Source of the DNA: Phascolarctobacterium sp.
GTDB lineage: Bacteria; Bacillota; Negativicutes; Acidaminococcales; Acidaminococcaceae
Assembly (NCBI GenBank): GCA_030523325.1
Contig: JAUNIS010000018.1
Location: 1-49,714, forward strand
Direction: 5' to 3'
DNA: 49,714 bases
In this document: positions 5,834 to 15,481 of the stretch, one piece after another
Numbering within the stretch: the stretch's first letter is position 1
Layout of the letters: each line of letters starts with the position of its first letter
Position numbers and translations under genes: made by a program
Notes under the pieces: generated by a model
Told to the model about the DNA's origin: nothing
Databases searched by the model: none
What the model saw: only the letters and a program-made list of their open reading frames with translations

Positions 5834-7048
5834 ATGAAAACGATAGCAATTGTTGGTACCTTCGATACTAAGGGCAACGAATTCCTCTATATCAAAAATA
5901 TTTTGGAAGAGCTGGGCCTTAAAACCTTGACCATTAACACAGGTGTTTTTGATCCAGTCTTCGAAGCAGATGTTTCTAACGTAGAAGTTGCTCAAGCAGC
6001 TGGTTATGATATCAAAGAAATTGTTGCTCGCAAGGATAGAGCCATGGCTACCGAGGCTTTGAGCAAGGGTACGGAAGCAATCATCCCTAAACTTTTTGCC
6101 CAAGGAAAGTTCGATGGTATCATGTCTTGTGGTGGTAGTGGTGGTACGTCACTCGCAACTCCTGCTATGAGAGCTCTTCCTATTGGGGTTCCTAAGCTGA
6201 TGGTTTCTACCTTGGCATCCGGTAATGTTTCTCAATACGTTGGTACCAGCGATATAATCATGATGCCTTCCATCGTTGATGTGGCAGGCTTAAACAAAAT
6301 TAGTAAAACTATTTTCCGTAACGCAGCACTTGCTATGGCAGGTATGGTTGGCATGAAGGCTTCTCTTAAACCGGAAGCTGATGACCCCAAACCTCTTGTA
6401 GCTGCAACCATGTTTGGTGTTACCACACCTTGCGTAGATAAAGCAAAAGCTTACTTGGAAGAAAAAGGTTACGAGGTACTGGTTTTCCACGCAACTGGTA
6501 CGGGCGGAAGCACTATGGAAAGTTTAATTAACGCAGGCTTCTTTAAGGGCGTGCTTGACCTGACTACAACCGAATGGTGTGACCAGGTATGTGGTGGTGT
6601 TTTAAGTGCTGGTCCGAATCGTTGTGCAGCTGCGATAAAGGCTAAGGTTCCTCAGGTTTGTTCTGTAGGCGCTCTTGATATGTGTAACTTCGGTCCTATG
6701 GAAACCGTTCCCGAACAATATAAGCATAGAAATCTTTACAAACATAATCCGACTGTAACTCTCATGCGTACGACCGTGGATGAGTGCAAGGAAATCGGTA
6801 AGAATCTTTGCGAAAAATGGAGTGGGGCAGAGGTTCCCATGAAAATTCTCTTACCGATGAAAGGTGTATCCATGATTGATGCAGCAGGACAACCCTTCTA
6901 TGGTCCCGAAGAAGATGCGGCTTTGTATGCGGAAATTAAAAAGATTAACAATCCTAACGTCGAGATTATCGAAATGGATAACAATATTAACGATCCAGAA
7001 TTTGCACTTGCCGCAGCTTCTAAGCTTGTAGAATTAATGAACGCTTAA
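5834..7048 (+). CDS. Tm-1-like ATP-binding protein (UPF0261)
   Basis: The 404-residue protein matches the UPF0261/Tm-1-like family over its length. The N-terminus (IAIVGTFDTKGNEF) and the Gly-rich loop CGGSGGTS near residues 98-105, followed by MRALPIGVPKLMVSTLASG, are family hallmarks. In tomato, Tm-1 carries this domain fused to a TIM-barrel domain and blocks tobamovirus replication by binding the viral replicase. The bacterial activity is not established. The next gene, 36 bases downstream, encodes that same TIM-barrel domain, so the operon is a split version of the plant protein. An AAGGAG ribosome site supports the start. Confidence 0.9.
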   Translation: MKTIAIVGTFDTKGNEFLYIKNILEELGLKTLTINTGVFDPVFEADVSNVEVAQAAGYDIKEIVARKDRAMATEALSKGTEAIIPKLFAQGKFDGIMSCGGSGGTSLATPAMRALPIGVPKLMVSTLASGNVSQYVGTSDIIMMPSIVDVAGLNKISKTIFRNAALAMAGMVGMKASLKPEADDPKPLVAATMFGVTTPCVDKAKAYLEEKGYEVLVFHATGTGGSTMESLINAGFFKGVLDLTTTEWCDQVCGGVLSAGPNRCAAAIKAKVPQVCSVGALDMCNFGPMETVPEQYKHRNLYKHNPTVTLMRTTVDECKEIGKNLCEKWSGAEVPMKILLPMKGVSMIDAAGQPFYGPEEDAALYAEIKKINNPNVEIIEMDNNINDPEFALAAASKLVELMNA

Positions 7049-7084
7049 TTTAATTTTAAAAATAAATTTTAGGAGGAACAACTA

Positions 7085-7915
7085 ATGTTAAAGAAAACTC
7101 GTGCCGAAATTCTTGCTGATTTCAAAAACCAAGTAGCCAATGGTAAAATTCTCGTAGGCGTAGGTGCTGGTACAGGCATCACAGCTAAATGCTCCGAGAA
7201 AGCCGATGTAGATATGCTTATCATCTACAATTCCGGTCGTTATCGTATGGCTGGTCGTGGCTCCTTAGCTGGCTTGCTTTCCTATGGCGATGCTAATGCT
7301 ATCGTGCAAGAAATGGGTCAAGAGGTTTTGCCCATCGTTAAAAAGACTCCTGTTCTGGCAGGCGTTTGCGGTACCGATCCCTTCCGCGTAATGGAAATCT
7401 TCCTTGCTCAACTCAAAGCTCAAGGCTTCAACGGCGTACAAAACTTCCCGACTGTTGGTTTAATCGACGGTAAATTCCGTGCCAATCTCGAAGAAACTGG
7501 CATGGGCTATGGTTTAGAAGTAGAAATGATTCGTCAAGCTCACGAACTCGACATGGTTACCTGTCCTTACGTATTTGATCCCGAACAAGCCAAAGCAATG
7601 GCAGAAGCTGGTGCAGATATTCTTGTAGCTCACATGGGTCTGACCACCAAAGGCTCTATTGGTGCAGAGACTGCTGTTACTCTCGACGATTGCTGCGTAA
7701 AGATTCGCGAAATTATCGCTGCAGGTCGTGCTGTTCGTCCTGATATTATGGTTATTTGCCATGGTGGTCCTATCGCCGATCCTGAGGATGCAGCTTATGT
7801 AATCAAAAATGTTCCGGAAATCGATGGTTTCTTCGGCGCATCCTCTATCGAACGTCTTGCTTCTGAACGCGGCATGACGAAACAAGCAGCAGCCTTCAAA
7901 GCTATCGCAAAATAA
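7085..7915 (+). CDS. PEP-hydrolase-like TIM-barrel protein
   Basis: The 276-residue protein belongs to the family annotated as phosphoenolpyruvate hydrolase or TIM-barrel signal transduction protein, related to the PEP mutase/isocitrate lyase superfamily. Recognisable stretches are [16 protein letters not shown] near the N-terminus, CGTDPF in the middle, [15 protein letters not shown], and [11 protein letters not shown] near the C-terminus. It is the partner of the Tm-1-like gene just upstream, and the two match the two halves of plant Tm-1. It is preceded by a strong AGGAGG and followed by the terminator 7946-7979, so the operon has just two genes. The reaction is unproven. Confidence 0.85.
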   Translation: MLKKTRAEILADFKNQVANGKILVGVGAGTGITAKCSEKADVDMLIIYNSGRYRMAGRGSLAGLLSYGDANAIVQEMGQEVLPIVKKTPVLAGVCGTDPFRVMEIFLAQLKAQGFNGVQNFPTVGLIDGKFRANLEETGMGYGLEVEMIRQAHELDMVTCPYVFDPEQAKAMAEAGADILVAHMGLTTKGSIGAETAVTLDDCCVKIREIIAAGRAVRPDIMVICHGGPIADPEDAAYVIKNVPEIDGFFGASSIERLASERGMTKQAAAFKAIAK

Positions 7916-7945
7916 TAGATCGGACAATTGAATAGTCCCAATGTA

Positions 7946-7979
7946 AAAAGAGTCCTCTCAAGCGCGAGGACTCTTTTTT
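7946..7979 (+). terminator. Rho-independent terminator
   Basis: Bases 7946-7957 pair with 7966-7977 (12 bp, including A/T ends; loop TCAAGCGC), with a run of T. It closes the Tm-1-like operon. Confidence 0.9.
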
Positions 7980-8010
7980 AGTTCATAGTGCTGAGCGCTG
8001 AGTGCACTAT
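7979..8010. repeat. Dispersed repeat family 2, copy 2
   Basis: It starts TAGTTCATAGTGCTGAG and contains the palindrome AGCGCT. The related copies are at 5671-5700 and, reversed, at 46671-46705. Confidence 0.5.
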
Positions 8011-8023
8011 TTTTAAATAGAAA

Positions 8024-8052
8024 TGGAAAAATCATATAAAATCTGCTATAAT
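8024..8052 (+). promoter_or_regulatory. Promoter of the glycogen operon
   Basis: A consensus TATAAT (8047-8052) has a weak TGGAAA (8024-8029) 17 bases upstream. It gives a leader of about 85 bases. Confidence 0.45.
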
Positions 8053-8143
8053 AATGATATTATGAGTACAATGCGGTAAGTGTGTGCAATTTTCTACTAC
8101 ACTAAAGATTTAAATTTATATATTGAAAGGATTCCACGAACCT

Positions 8144-10576
8144 ATGATTCAAACCACTCCCGAATGTATGACGAAAGAAATTACTGCTAAGCTGATGATT
8201 CACTTTGGCAAGACCCCGGAGGAAGCAAATGTTTCCGAGATTATGGAAGCATGTGCTTTCTGGCTTCGTGATAAGATGGCTATTCACGAGGTACATACCC
8301 GTAAGGACACAACCATTCACGGTTTAAAACAAGTTCATTATCTGTCCCTAGAATTTTTAATGGGCAGGTCTTTAATGAAGAATGCTTATAATATGGGAAT
8401 GCTAAAAAATTTAGAAAAGACTATTAAAACTCTTGGCTTTGAACCGGCCGAGGTTTTTGAAGCTGAGCCTGACGCAGCTCTTGGTAACGGTGGCTTAGGT
8501 CGTCTGGCTGCTTGCTATATGGATTCCCTTGCAACCTTGGAGATTCCTGCTGTAGGTTATTCTATTTGCTACGAGCTGGGTATTTTTAAGCAAGCCATCA
8601 AAAACGGTGAACAAATCGAATTGCCCGACCCTTGGCGTACTGCTTCTGACTCTTGGCTTTTACCGAAAAGCGGTGAGACGCAAGAAATTCTTTTTGGCGG
8701 CACTGTTACTCACGAAATCGTAGATGGTCGTCGTAAAATTAAATACGATGGTGCGACTAAGGTTTTAGCTGTGCCCAACGATATGCTTATCACTGGTTAC
8801 AATACGAATCACACTAATCATCTGCGCCTGTGGAACGCTCGCGCGACAAAACCACTTGATATGGCACTCTTTTCCAAGGGTGAATATACCAAGGCCCTGG
8901 AAGAGCGTGACATGGCCGAATCAATTTGCAAGGTGCTTTATCCCAACGATAATCATCCGGAAGGTAAGACCCTGCGCATGCGTCAACAATATTTCTTCGT
9001 ATCTGCGACCTGTCAATCCGTAGTGCAAAAGCATTTGAATGCTTACGGAACCTTGGCAAATTTTGCTGAATACAATGTCTTCCAAATTAACGATACTCAT
9101 CCTACTTTAGTTATCCCCGAGCTTATGCGTATCTTCATGGATATTCATGGCATGGATTGGGATAGTGCTTGGCGTATTGTTACGGATGCAGTTGCTTACA
9201 CAAATCATACGGTTATGTGGGAGGCTCTCGAACGCTGGCCTCAATCCATCATCCAAAATACCGTGCCCCGCATTTGGGAAATCATCGTGGAAATAGCTCG
9301 TCGTTGGCAAGCTAAATGCAGCGAGTTTTATCACGGGGACATGGAAATTGTCAAGAATCTGGCAATTTGCTGGGATAATGAAGTACGCATGGCTAATCTT
9401 TGTATTGCCGGTGGTAAGGCAGTCAACGGCGTATCTACCTTGCACTCTAATATTTTGCGTACCGATGTCTTCAAATACGCTTGTCAAATGAATCCTGACA
9501 AATTCAAAAACGTTACCAATGGTATCGATCATCGTCGCTGGATGAGTCAAATCAATCCTGGGCTAGACGCACTGGTGAAAGAATTATTGGGCAGCGACAA
9601 GTATTTAACTCATGCTATGGATTTGCAAAAGCTGAACGCCTTCCTCGACAATCAAGAGGTCCTCGACAAGCTTGCTGCCATTAAATACGAGAACAAGCTG
9701 AAGCTGTGTAAATTTGTTAAGGATACACAAGGCATCGAGCTGAACCCCAATTCTCTTTTTGACGTCCAGGCGAAGAGATTGCACGAATATAAACGTCAGC
9801 TGATGAACGTTTTACATATTATCACTCTTTATCATCGTTTGAAGGACGATCCCAATTCCATGAAGGTTCCGCGTACCTTCCTTTTTGGTGCCAAGGCAGC
9901 TCCTGGATATGTAACTGCCAAACGCATCATTCAATTAATTAATTCTTTGGCTCATCATATCAATCAGGATCCTATTTGCCAAGGCAAGCTGAAGGTCGTG
10001 TTCCTGGAAAATTATCGTGTGACCTTAGCCGAGGCACTCATTCCTGCTGCAGAAATTTCTGAACAAATCTCCACAGCAGGTAAGGAAGCCTCCGGTACTG
10101 GTAATATGAAATTTATGATTAATGGTGCCTTGACAGTTGGTACTCTTGATGGTGCTAATGTGGAGATGCATGACGTATTGGGGGACGAGAATATGTTCCT
10201 CTTCGGCTTGCATGCCGATGAAGTTGTGAAGCTCAAAAAAGACGGTTATAATCCGCGTAGCATTTACGAAAGCAATGCTGCTTTAAAGCGTTGCCTTGAT
10301 CAAATTAACACTGGTTTTAACGATGGCATTTCTTATAGCGATCTTTATGGCGATTTGTTGAACGGCTTCGGCGGTAGGGCGGACCAATACCTGCTGCTTG
10401 CCGATTACGATGCTTATATAAAGGCGCAGGACCGCATTGCTGAAACTTATTTAGACAAAAATAAATGGAATCGCATGAGCCTGAAAAATATTGCGGAAGC
10501 CGGAATCTTTGCGGCCGACCGTGCTGTTGGGGAATATGCGGATAATATTTGGAACGTAGGACATAGATTAGGTTAA
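8144..10576 (+). CDS. glgP: Glycogen/starch phosphorylase
   Basis: This 810-residue GT35 enzyme releases glucose-1-phosphate from the ends of glycogen or maltodextrin. The pyridoxal phosphate lysine is Lys656 in GTGNMKF, inside the family signature (EASGTGNMKF). The N-terminal motif YLSLEFLMGRSL and the NGGLGRLAACYMDS stretch are typical. Length matches the family (about 800-840). The ATG at 8144 was chosen because AAAGGA lies about 12 bases before it; the longer frame uses a TTG at 8123 that overlaps this site. The fused debranching/transferase gene starts 4 bases after the stop, so the two form one glycogen-breakdown operon. No animal-type regulatory N-terminus is seen. Confidence 0.95.
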   Translation: MIQTTPECMTKEITAKLMIHFGKTPEEANVSEIMEACAFWLRDKMAIHEVHTRKDTTIHGLKQVHYLSLEFLMGRSLMKNAYNMGMLKNLEKTIKTLGFEPAEVFEAEPDAALGNGGLGRLAACYMDSLATLEIPAVGYSICYELGIFKQAIKNGEQIELPDPWRTASDSWLLPKSGETQEILFGGTVTHEIVDGRRKIKYDGATKVLAVPNDMLITGYNTNHTNHLRLWNARATKPLDMALFSKGEYTKALEERDMAESICKVLYPNDNHPEGKTLRMRQQYFFVSATCQSVVQKHLNAYGTLANFAEYNVFQINDTHPTLVIPELMRIFMDIHGMDWDSAWRIVTDAVAYTNHTVMWEALERWPQSIIQNTVPRIWEIIVEIARRWQAKCSEFYHGDMEIVKNLAICWDNEVRMANLCIAGGKAVNGVSTLHSNILRTDVFKYACQMNPDKFKNVTNGIDHRRWMSQINPGLDALVKELLGSDKYLTHAMDLQKLNAFLDNQEVLDKLAAIKYENKLKLCKFVKDTQGIELNPNSLFDVQAKRLHEYKRQLMNVLHIITLYHRLKDDPNSMKVPRTFLFGAKAAPGYVTAKRIIQLINSLAHHINQDPICQGKLKVVFLENYRVTLAEALIPAAEISEQISTAGKEASGTGNMKFMINGALTVGTLDGANVEMHDVLGDENMFLFGLHADEVVKLKKDGYNPRSIYESNAALKRCLDQINTGFNDGISYSDLYGDLLNGFGGRADQYLLLADYDAYIKAQDRIAETYLDKNKWNRMSLKNIAEAGIFAADRAVGEYADNIWNVGHRLG

Positions 10577-10579
10577 TTT

Positions 10580-13500
10580 ATGCAAGCATATTTTGATAGT
10601 CGTGAAGCAAAATTTAAAAGTCCTTTTGGTGCTGTAAAGCCCTTTACTGCTGTAAATATTTCCATCGATATTTGGAACGGGATACCCGAGCAGGCAATTT
10701 TAATCGTAAAGCCCGAGGGTGAAGAAGAATCCTATATTAATATGGAAATTACTGCTCGCATCGGTGGTTATACGGCTAGCTGCGTCTTAAAACCTAGCAA
10801 GGCTCAATTAATTTGGTATGCTTTTGAAATCCAAGATTTGGACGGCAAAACTTATTATTATGGAGCTCAAGAGGGTAGGACCGGGGGCATTGGCATCTTA
10901 ACAAAGTCCGAGGGCTCTTACTATCAGCTCACCGTGAGTGAGCTGGAGGAGCTGCCTGCTTGGTATAAGAACGCCATCGTCTATCAAATATTTCCTGACA
11001 GATTTGCACGTGATGAAGAGGCGACTAACGCAAGTCTTTCCTTAAGGCTTTTAGGTCATGAAAAGGGCCCTAAGCGTCAAATCGTGGACTGGGATTTTCC
11101 TCTGCGTTATGATCGTAACGAAGATAATTCTATTCGCACCTGGGATTTTTATGGTGGCACCCTCAAAGGTATTACGCAGAAGCTTGCTTATCTAAAAGAG
11201 CTTGGCATCACGTGCATTTATTTAAATCCCATTTTTGAAGCAGCCTCCAACCATCGTTATGATACGGGGGATTACGAGCGCATTGACATGCTCTTGGGCT
11301 TGGAAGAGGATTTTAAAAATCTTTGCAGCAAGGCGAAAGAGCACGGCATTTATATTATTTTAGATGGCGTCTTTAATCATACGGGCTGCGACTCTAAATA
11401 TTTTAACAAATATGGTAATTATCCTGACAAGGGTGCCTATCAAAATGAGGATTCTCCTTACTACGATTGGTATACCTTTACAAAGGACGGTTACGAGTGT
11501 TGGTGGGGCGTAAATGATTTGCCCGCCGTGAGCGAAAGTAACGAGAGTTATCTTAATTATATATATAATGTAGTAAAAAAATGGCTTAGCCTTGGGGCCA
11601 AGGGTTTCCGTCTTGATGTGGCCGATGAATTGCCCGGTGATTTTATTGCAGGCATTCGTACTGCCCTAAAGGAGCAAGATCCAGAGGCAGTTTTACTTGG
11701 CGAAGTGTGGGAGGATGCGTCTAACAAGATTTCTTACGGCGAGAGACGTGAGTATTTTCTTGGCAGGGAGCTGGATTGCGTCATGAATTATCCCTTTACG
11801 GATGGACTCCTGAACTTTTTGACGGGGAAAATTTCTGGCGATCAATTTGCTGAGACCATTGCATCCTTGTTAGAAAATTATCCGGCTCAGGCATTTGCTG
11901 GTAATCTAAATCTTTTAGGTTCTCACGACCGCATGCGTGTGCTCACTTACCTTGGTGGTGCACCTGATAAGGATACGCTCAGTGAGAAGGAACGCGGGGA
12001 ATATCGGCTAACTTCAGAGCAAATGCGTCTTGCCAAGACTCGTTTTTGGTTGGCTAATGTTGTGCAAATGACTTTCCTGGGTGTTCCATCCATTTATTAT
12101 GGAGACGAAGCAGGTCTTACTGGTTTTACGGATCCTTACAACCGAGCTCCCTTTCCCTGGGGCAAGGAGGACGCCGATTGCCAAAAGATTGTGCGTGAGC
12201 TCGTCGATTTACGTAAGAGCCATTGGCTTTTTACAGCTGGCTCACTTGAACCCTTGTACCTGGGTGAGAAAATTTTTGCCTACAAGCGTGCATTAGCAGG
12301 GGAAAGTGTTGTAGTTCTTGTGAATAACGACGAATTTAATTGGCAGCAGGCTTATCTTCCTAAAACTAGTGAGCGCGCCTTCGAAATTTTAGGTCATGCT
12401 TATTTTGAAAAGCGCGCAAGTGATGTCTATGTAAGCTTGCCTCCTTTAAGTGCAGCCATCGTGTATTTTGGCAAGGACAAATCCTTCGGTAAAATTCCAC
12501 TTCATGGCAAGGGCGTGCTCTGTCACGTCACAAGCTTGCCCAGTGGAATTTTTGATAAGGATTGTCTAGCTTTCCTTGATTATTTACATAAAAATAATTT
12601 TGCTTATTGGCAAATTTTACCGCTGAACCCCACGGATGTTAGTGGTAGTCCTTATTCGGGCAGCAGTGCCTTTGCAGGCAATCTCAAGCTAACGGGCAAG
12701 GACGAGGCCGATTTTCTCCCCGATTATGCAAGCTTTGTGCCTGACGAAGCTTATGCAAAATTTTTAACGAAAAATAATTATTGGCTCAAAACCTACGCCA
12801 TGTATGAAGCGCTCAAGAAATATTATCTCGACGCTCATTGGTGGGAGTGGGACGCAGAGCATCAAACTTATAGCGAAAGTCTGTGGGAAAACGCTGCTCT
12901 CAAAAAAGAAGCGGATTTTCAGATTTATATGCAGTTCAGCTTTGATAAGTTGTGGCAGGAGATTCGCATGAGAGCGAAGGAGCTTGGTATAGCAATCATT
13001 GGTGATCTGCCTATGTATGTAGCTGCAGATTCTTGTGACTGCTGGGCCCATAAGGAATGCTTTGCTCTTGAAGGTGGACGCATAATTAAAGAGTCCGGGG
13101 CTCCGCCAGATTATTTTGATCCCAAGGGACAACTCTGGGGCAGTCCAACATTTAATTGGCAAGAAATTGCTAGGCAAGATTACGCTTGGTGGCTTGACCG
13201 CTTTAAGAGAGCCTTTGACCTTTACGATTACGTACGCATGGACCATTTCCGTGGCTTTCAAGCTTACTGGGAGACTAAGTCCGGGGAGCTTCCGACAACG
13301 GGTAAATGGGTTCCGGGTCCTGGGCTAGCACTTTTTAAGAAAGCCTTCGAGCAGTTCGGTCCCTTGCCGATTATCGCCGAGGATTTAGGAAAAATTACTC
13401 CTTCTGTACGTTTGCTCTTAAAAGCCTGCGGTTTTTACGGCATGAATGTTATGCAATTTGCTAGCCCAGATGTTCGCTATGCCAACTATAATCCGGGTAC

Positions 13501-13960
13501 AGAAATAATTGCTTACACAGGCACTCACGATAACCCGACTATTCTTGGTTGGTGTTACGACTCACTCGTTAAAGAAAAACAAAAAAAATTGCGTGAAACT
13601 GAGGTTGCTTTGCAATCTGACGAATTAACGCAAAAACTTGCTGAACAAGAAGACTCTGCTGAGTTAAAGAATGATGTTCAAGCTGCAGATTTGCGTGAAG
13701 CTAAGGTTGAACTTCAATCTGCAGAATTGACACAAACTATTGCTGAACCACAGGTTGATGCTGAACTTATGGATGAAGCGAGAAGGCAGGCGAAGGATTT
13801 ACTTAGTAAGCTTTGGAGCTGTGACGCACCCATAAAAATTGCTCCGTTGCAAGACCTCTTGGGGCTTGGCAACGAAGCGAGGATGAATACACCGGGCACG
13901 GTAAGTGGGAACTGGGGATGGAAGGCAGACGTTTCAATCTTTAGTAGGGAAGAGAAATAA
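10580..13960 (+). CDS. GH13 amylase / 4-alpha-glucanotransferase fusion
   Basis: This 1126-residue protein has two enzyme halves. Residues about 1-125 form a beta domain like that of neopullulanases. Residues 130-630 form a GH13 domain with the motif VYQIFPDRF and catalytic residues Asp346 (FRLDVAD), Glu375 (GEVWED) and Asp450 (GSHD). Residues 638-1126 form a GH77 MalQ domain with Asp888 (MDHFRGF), Glu934 (AEDLG) and Asp984 (GTHDN). It should cut or rearrange branched dextrins and transfer glucans, feeding the phosphorylase upstream. Between Asp984 and the ARMNTPGT motif is an acidic insertion containing two near-identical 34-residue units (1004-1037 and 1038-1071). MalQ is normally separate or fused elsewhere, so the arrangement is notable. 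Confidence 0.92.
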   Translation: MQAYFDSREAKFKSPFGAVKPFTAVNISIDIWNGIPEQAILIVKPEGEEESYINMEITARIGGYTASCVLKPSKAQLIWYAFEIQDLDGKTYYYGAQEGRTGGIGILTKSEGSYYQLTVSELEELPAWYKNAIVYQIFPDRFARDEEATNASLSLRLLGHEKGPKRQIVDWDFPLRYDRNEDNSIRTWDFYGGTLKGITQKLAYLKELGITCIYLNPIFEAASNHRYDTGDYERIDMLLGLEEDFKNLCSKAKEHGIYIILDGVFNHTGCDSKYFNKYGNYPDKGAYQNEDSPYYDWYTFTKDGYECWWGVNDLPAVSESNESYLNYIYNVVKKWLSLGAKGFRLDVADELPGDFIAGIRTALKEQDPEAVLLGEVWEDASNKISYGERREYFLGRELDCVMNYPFTDGLLNFLTGKISGDQFAETIASLLENYPAQAFAGNLNLLGSHDRMRVLTYLGGAPDKDTLSEKERGEYRLTSEQMRLAKTRFWLANVVQMTFLGVPSIYYGDEAGLTGFTDPYNRAPFPWGKEDADCQKIVRELVDLRKSHWLFTAGSLEPLYLGEKIFAYKRALAGESVVVLVNNDEFNWQQAYLPKTSERAFEILGHAYFEKRASDVYVSLPPLSAAIVYFGKDKSFGKIPLHGKGVLCHVTSLPSGIFDKDCLAFLDYLHKNNFAYWQILPLNPTDVSGSPYSGSSAFAGNLKLTGKDEADFLPDYASFVPDEAYAKFLTKNNYWLKTYAMYEALKKYYLDAHWWEWDAEHQTYSESLWENAALKKEADFQIYMQFSFDKLWQEIRMRAKELGIAIIGDLPMYVAADSCDCWAHKECFALEGGRIIKESGAPPDYFDPKGQLWGSPTFNWQEIARQDYAWWLDRFKRAFDLYDYVRMDHFRGFQAYWETKSGELPTTGKWVPGPGLALFKKAFEQFGPLPIIAEDLGKITPSVRLLLKACGFYGMNVMQFASPDVRYANYNPGTEIIAYTGTHDNPTILGWCYDSLVKEKQKKLRETEVALQSDELTQKLAEQEDSAELKNDVQAADLREAKVELQSAELTQTIAEPQVDAELMDEARRQAKDLLSKLWSCDAPIKIAPLQDLLGLGNEARMNTPGTVSGNWGWKADVSIFSREEK
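13589..13792 (+). repeat. 102-base tandem duplication inside the GH77 domain
   Basis: Two in-frame 102-base units (13589-13690 and 13691-13792) encode related 34-residue segments beginning LRETEVALQSDELTQ and LREAKVELQSAELTQ. They are charged and predicted helical or coiled coil, and insert before the conserved C-terminal MalQ motif. Confidence 0.7.
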
Positions 13961-14020
13961 TTAGCAATGAGCAATGGTGGATGAATTTTGCGAAGCAAAA
14001 TCCTTTACTCATAACTTAAC
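13961..14020 (+). repeat. Dispersed palindromic element, copy A
   Basis: TTAGCAATGAGCAAT is followed by a palindrome with ATTTTGC (13985-13991) and GCAAAAT (13995-14001), then CCTTTACTCATAACTTAAC. It begins directly at the stop codon of the GH13/GH77 gene. It is one of eight copies in the window. Confidence 0.65.
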
Positions 14021-14027
14021 TTTACCG

Positions 14028-14056
14028 TTGATTTTTTACTGAACTACGATTATAAT
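14028..14056 (+). promoter_or_regulatory. Promoter of the ATPase/nuclease gene
   Basis: TTGATT (14028-14033), a 17-base spacer and TATAAT (14051-14056) lie 34 bases before the start codon. Confidence 0.6.
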
Positions 14057-14090
14057 AATCTTGGTTCAGTTATTTTTTTTGGAGGCAATT

Positions 14091-15479
14091 ATGTTTATTG
14101 GCAGAGAAAAAGAACTTAAGCTTTTAAATACTTTGGTAACGTCGGATAAGTTTGAATGTCTAATTCTTTATGGCAGACGTAGGGTTGGCAAAACTGCTTT
14201 ACTGCAATATTTTTCCCGAGAGCATAAGACTATTTTTTATTCTGCCAAAGAAAAGAACGATCCTTTGAACTTAAAGAACTTCTCTGAAACTGTGCAATTA
14301 GCAATCGAGGGTAATAGCTTTGGCGAATTTACTGACTGGGAAGCAGCCTTTACTTATATTGGCAAGCATGCACAGGATGAAAGGCTTACCGTCATTATCG
14401 ACGAGTTTCCTTTTATTGCTGCTACCAATCCATCGGTAAAAAGCATTCTTCAGCACGTAATTGATCACTTATGGCAAGCTTCCAAGGTGTTCTTAATTCT
14501 CTGTGGTTCTAGCATTAGCTTTATGGAAAACGAGGTCATGGGTTATAAAAGTCCATTGTATGGTCGTGCAACGGCTCAACTAGAGCTTCTGCCCTTCGAT
14601 TATTTAACCAGTGCTAAATTCTTCCCAAATTATGATAACATTAACAAATTATTGGCTTATGGTATTTTAGACGGCATTCCTTTTTATTTAAAAGCTTTTT
14701 CTGATAAGCTATCCATAAAAGAAAATATTAAGCGCAATATTTTGTCATATGGCTCCATACTCAAAGAAGAACCGCAAATTCTTTTGAGGATGGAGTTCAG
14801 AGAGCCAGGCATTTACAATAGTATTTTTGAAGCTATAGCTAAAGGCGCGAGCAAGATGAATGATATTTCCATGGGTGCTAGGATAGATTCATCCAAATGC
14901 TCTAAATATTTGTCCAGCTTGCAGGAAATTAAGTTAATTAACAAAAATGTTCCTTGCTCTGAGCCGCCCACATCTAAAAAAAGCATTTATTCTTTTAGGG
15001 ATAATTTTTATGCGTTTTGGTATCGCTATATTTTTGAAATCAATGATGCTCTGGATTTTCTCGATGAAGAAGAGTTGGCTTCGGATATTACTGCAAATTT
15101 GAATGAGTATATGGGACCCATATTCGAAAAAATTTGCACTCAGTATATGACTAATCAAGCAAAGGCTCACAATTTACCCATCGTCCCTTGGAAAATAGGC
15201 AGATGGTGGGGGAACAATCCTATCTTAAAGAAGCAGGATGATATTGATATTCTTTGCCTTGATAAGAGCGAAACCAAAGCAATCTTTTGTGAATGTAAAT
15301 TCCGTAACGAGGCATTCGACATAAAGGAGTACCGAGACCTGATGAACGCCTCGGAAATTTTTCATTCAATTAAAGAAAAGTATTTTTATATTTTGGCTAA
15401 AGGAGGCTTTACTGAAGCGGTAAACGCTCAAGCGAAAATTGACGGAGTTAAATTGCTGACAATCGATGATTTGTTTTGA
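14091..15479 (+). CDS. AAA-type ATPase with nuclease-like C-terminus (DUF234)
   Basis: The 462-residue protein is counted from the ATG at 14091, chosen for its GGAGG six bases upstream; an upstream in-frame start at 14061 lacks one. It has a Walker A motif GRRRVGKT (28-35) and a Walker B motif ending IIDEF (Asp104), as in the archaeal-type ATPase family. A winged-helix-like middle follows. The C-terminal DUF234-like domain has Asp386 and Glu401-Cys-Lys403, the D...ExK arrangement of PD-(D/E)XK nucleases. Such genes are patchily distributed and their role is largely unknown. The gene is flanked on both sides by copies of the dispersed palindromic element, consistent with an accessory gene. Confidence 0.82.
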   Translation: MFIGREKELKLLNTLVTSDKFECLILYGRRRVGKTALLQYFSREHKTIFYSAKEKNDPLNLKNFSETVQLAIEGNSFGEFTDWEAAFTYIGKHAQDERLTVIIDEFPFIAATNPSVKSILQHVIDHLWQASKVFLILCGSSISFMENEVMGYKSPLYGRATAQLELLPFDYLTSAKFFPNYDNINKLLAYGILDGIPFYLKAFSDKLSIKENIKRNILSYGSILKEEPQILLRMEFREPGIYNSIFEAIAKGASKMNDISMGARIDSSKCSKYLSSLQEIKLINKNVPCSEPPTSKKSIYSFRDNFYAFWYRYIFEINDALDFLDEEELASDITANLNEYMGPIFEKICTQYMTNQAKAHNLPIVPWKIGRWWGNNPILKKQDDIDILCLDKSETKAIFCECKFRNEAFDIKEYRDLMNASEIFHSIKEKYFYILAKGGFTEAVNAQAKIDGVKLLTIDDLF

Positions 15480-15481
15480 AA

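Noticed and set aside
12764..13261. 165-residue minus-strand frame inside the GH77 domain
   Set aside because: Antisense shadow of a gene with intact catalytic motifs; no promoter or ribosome site.
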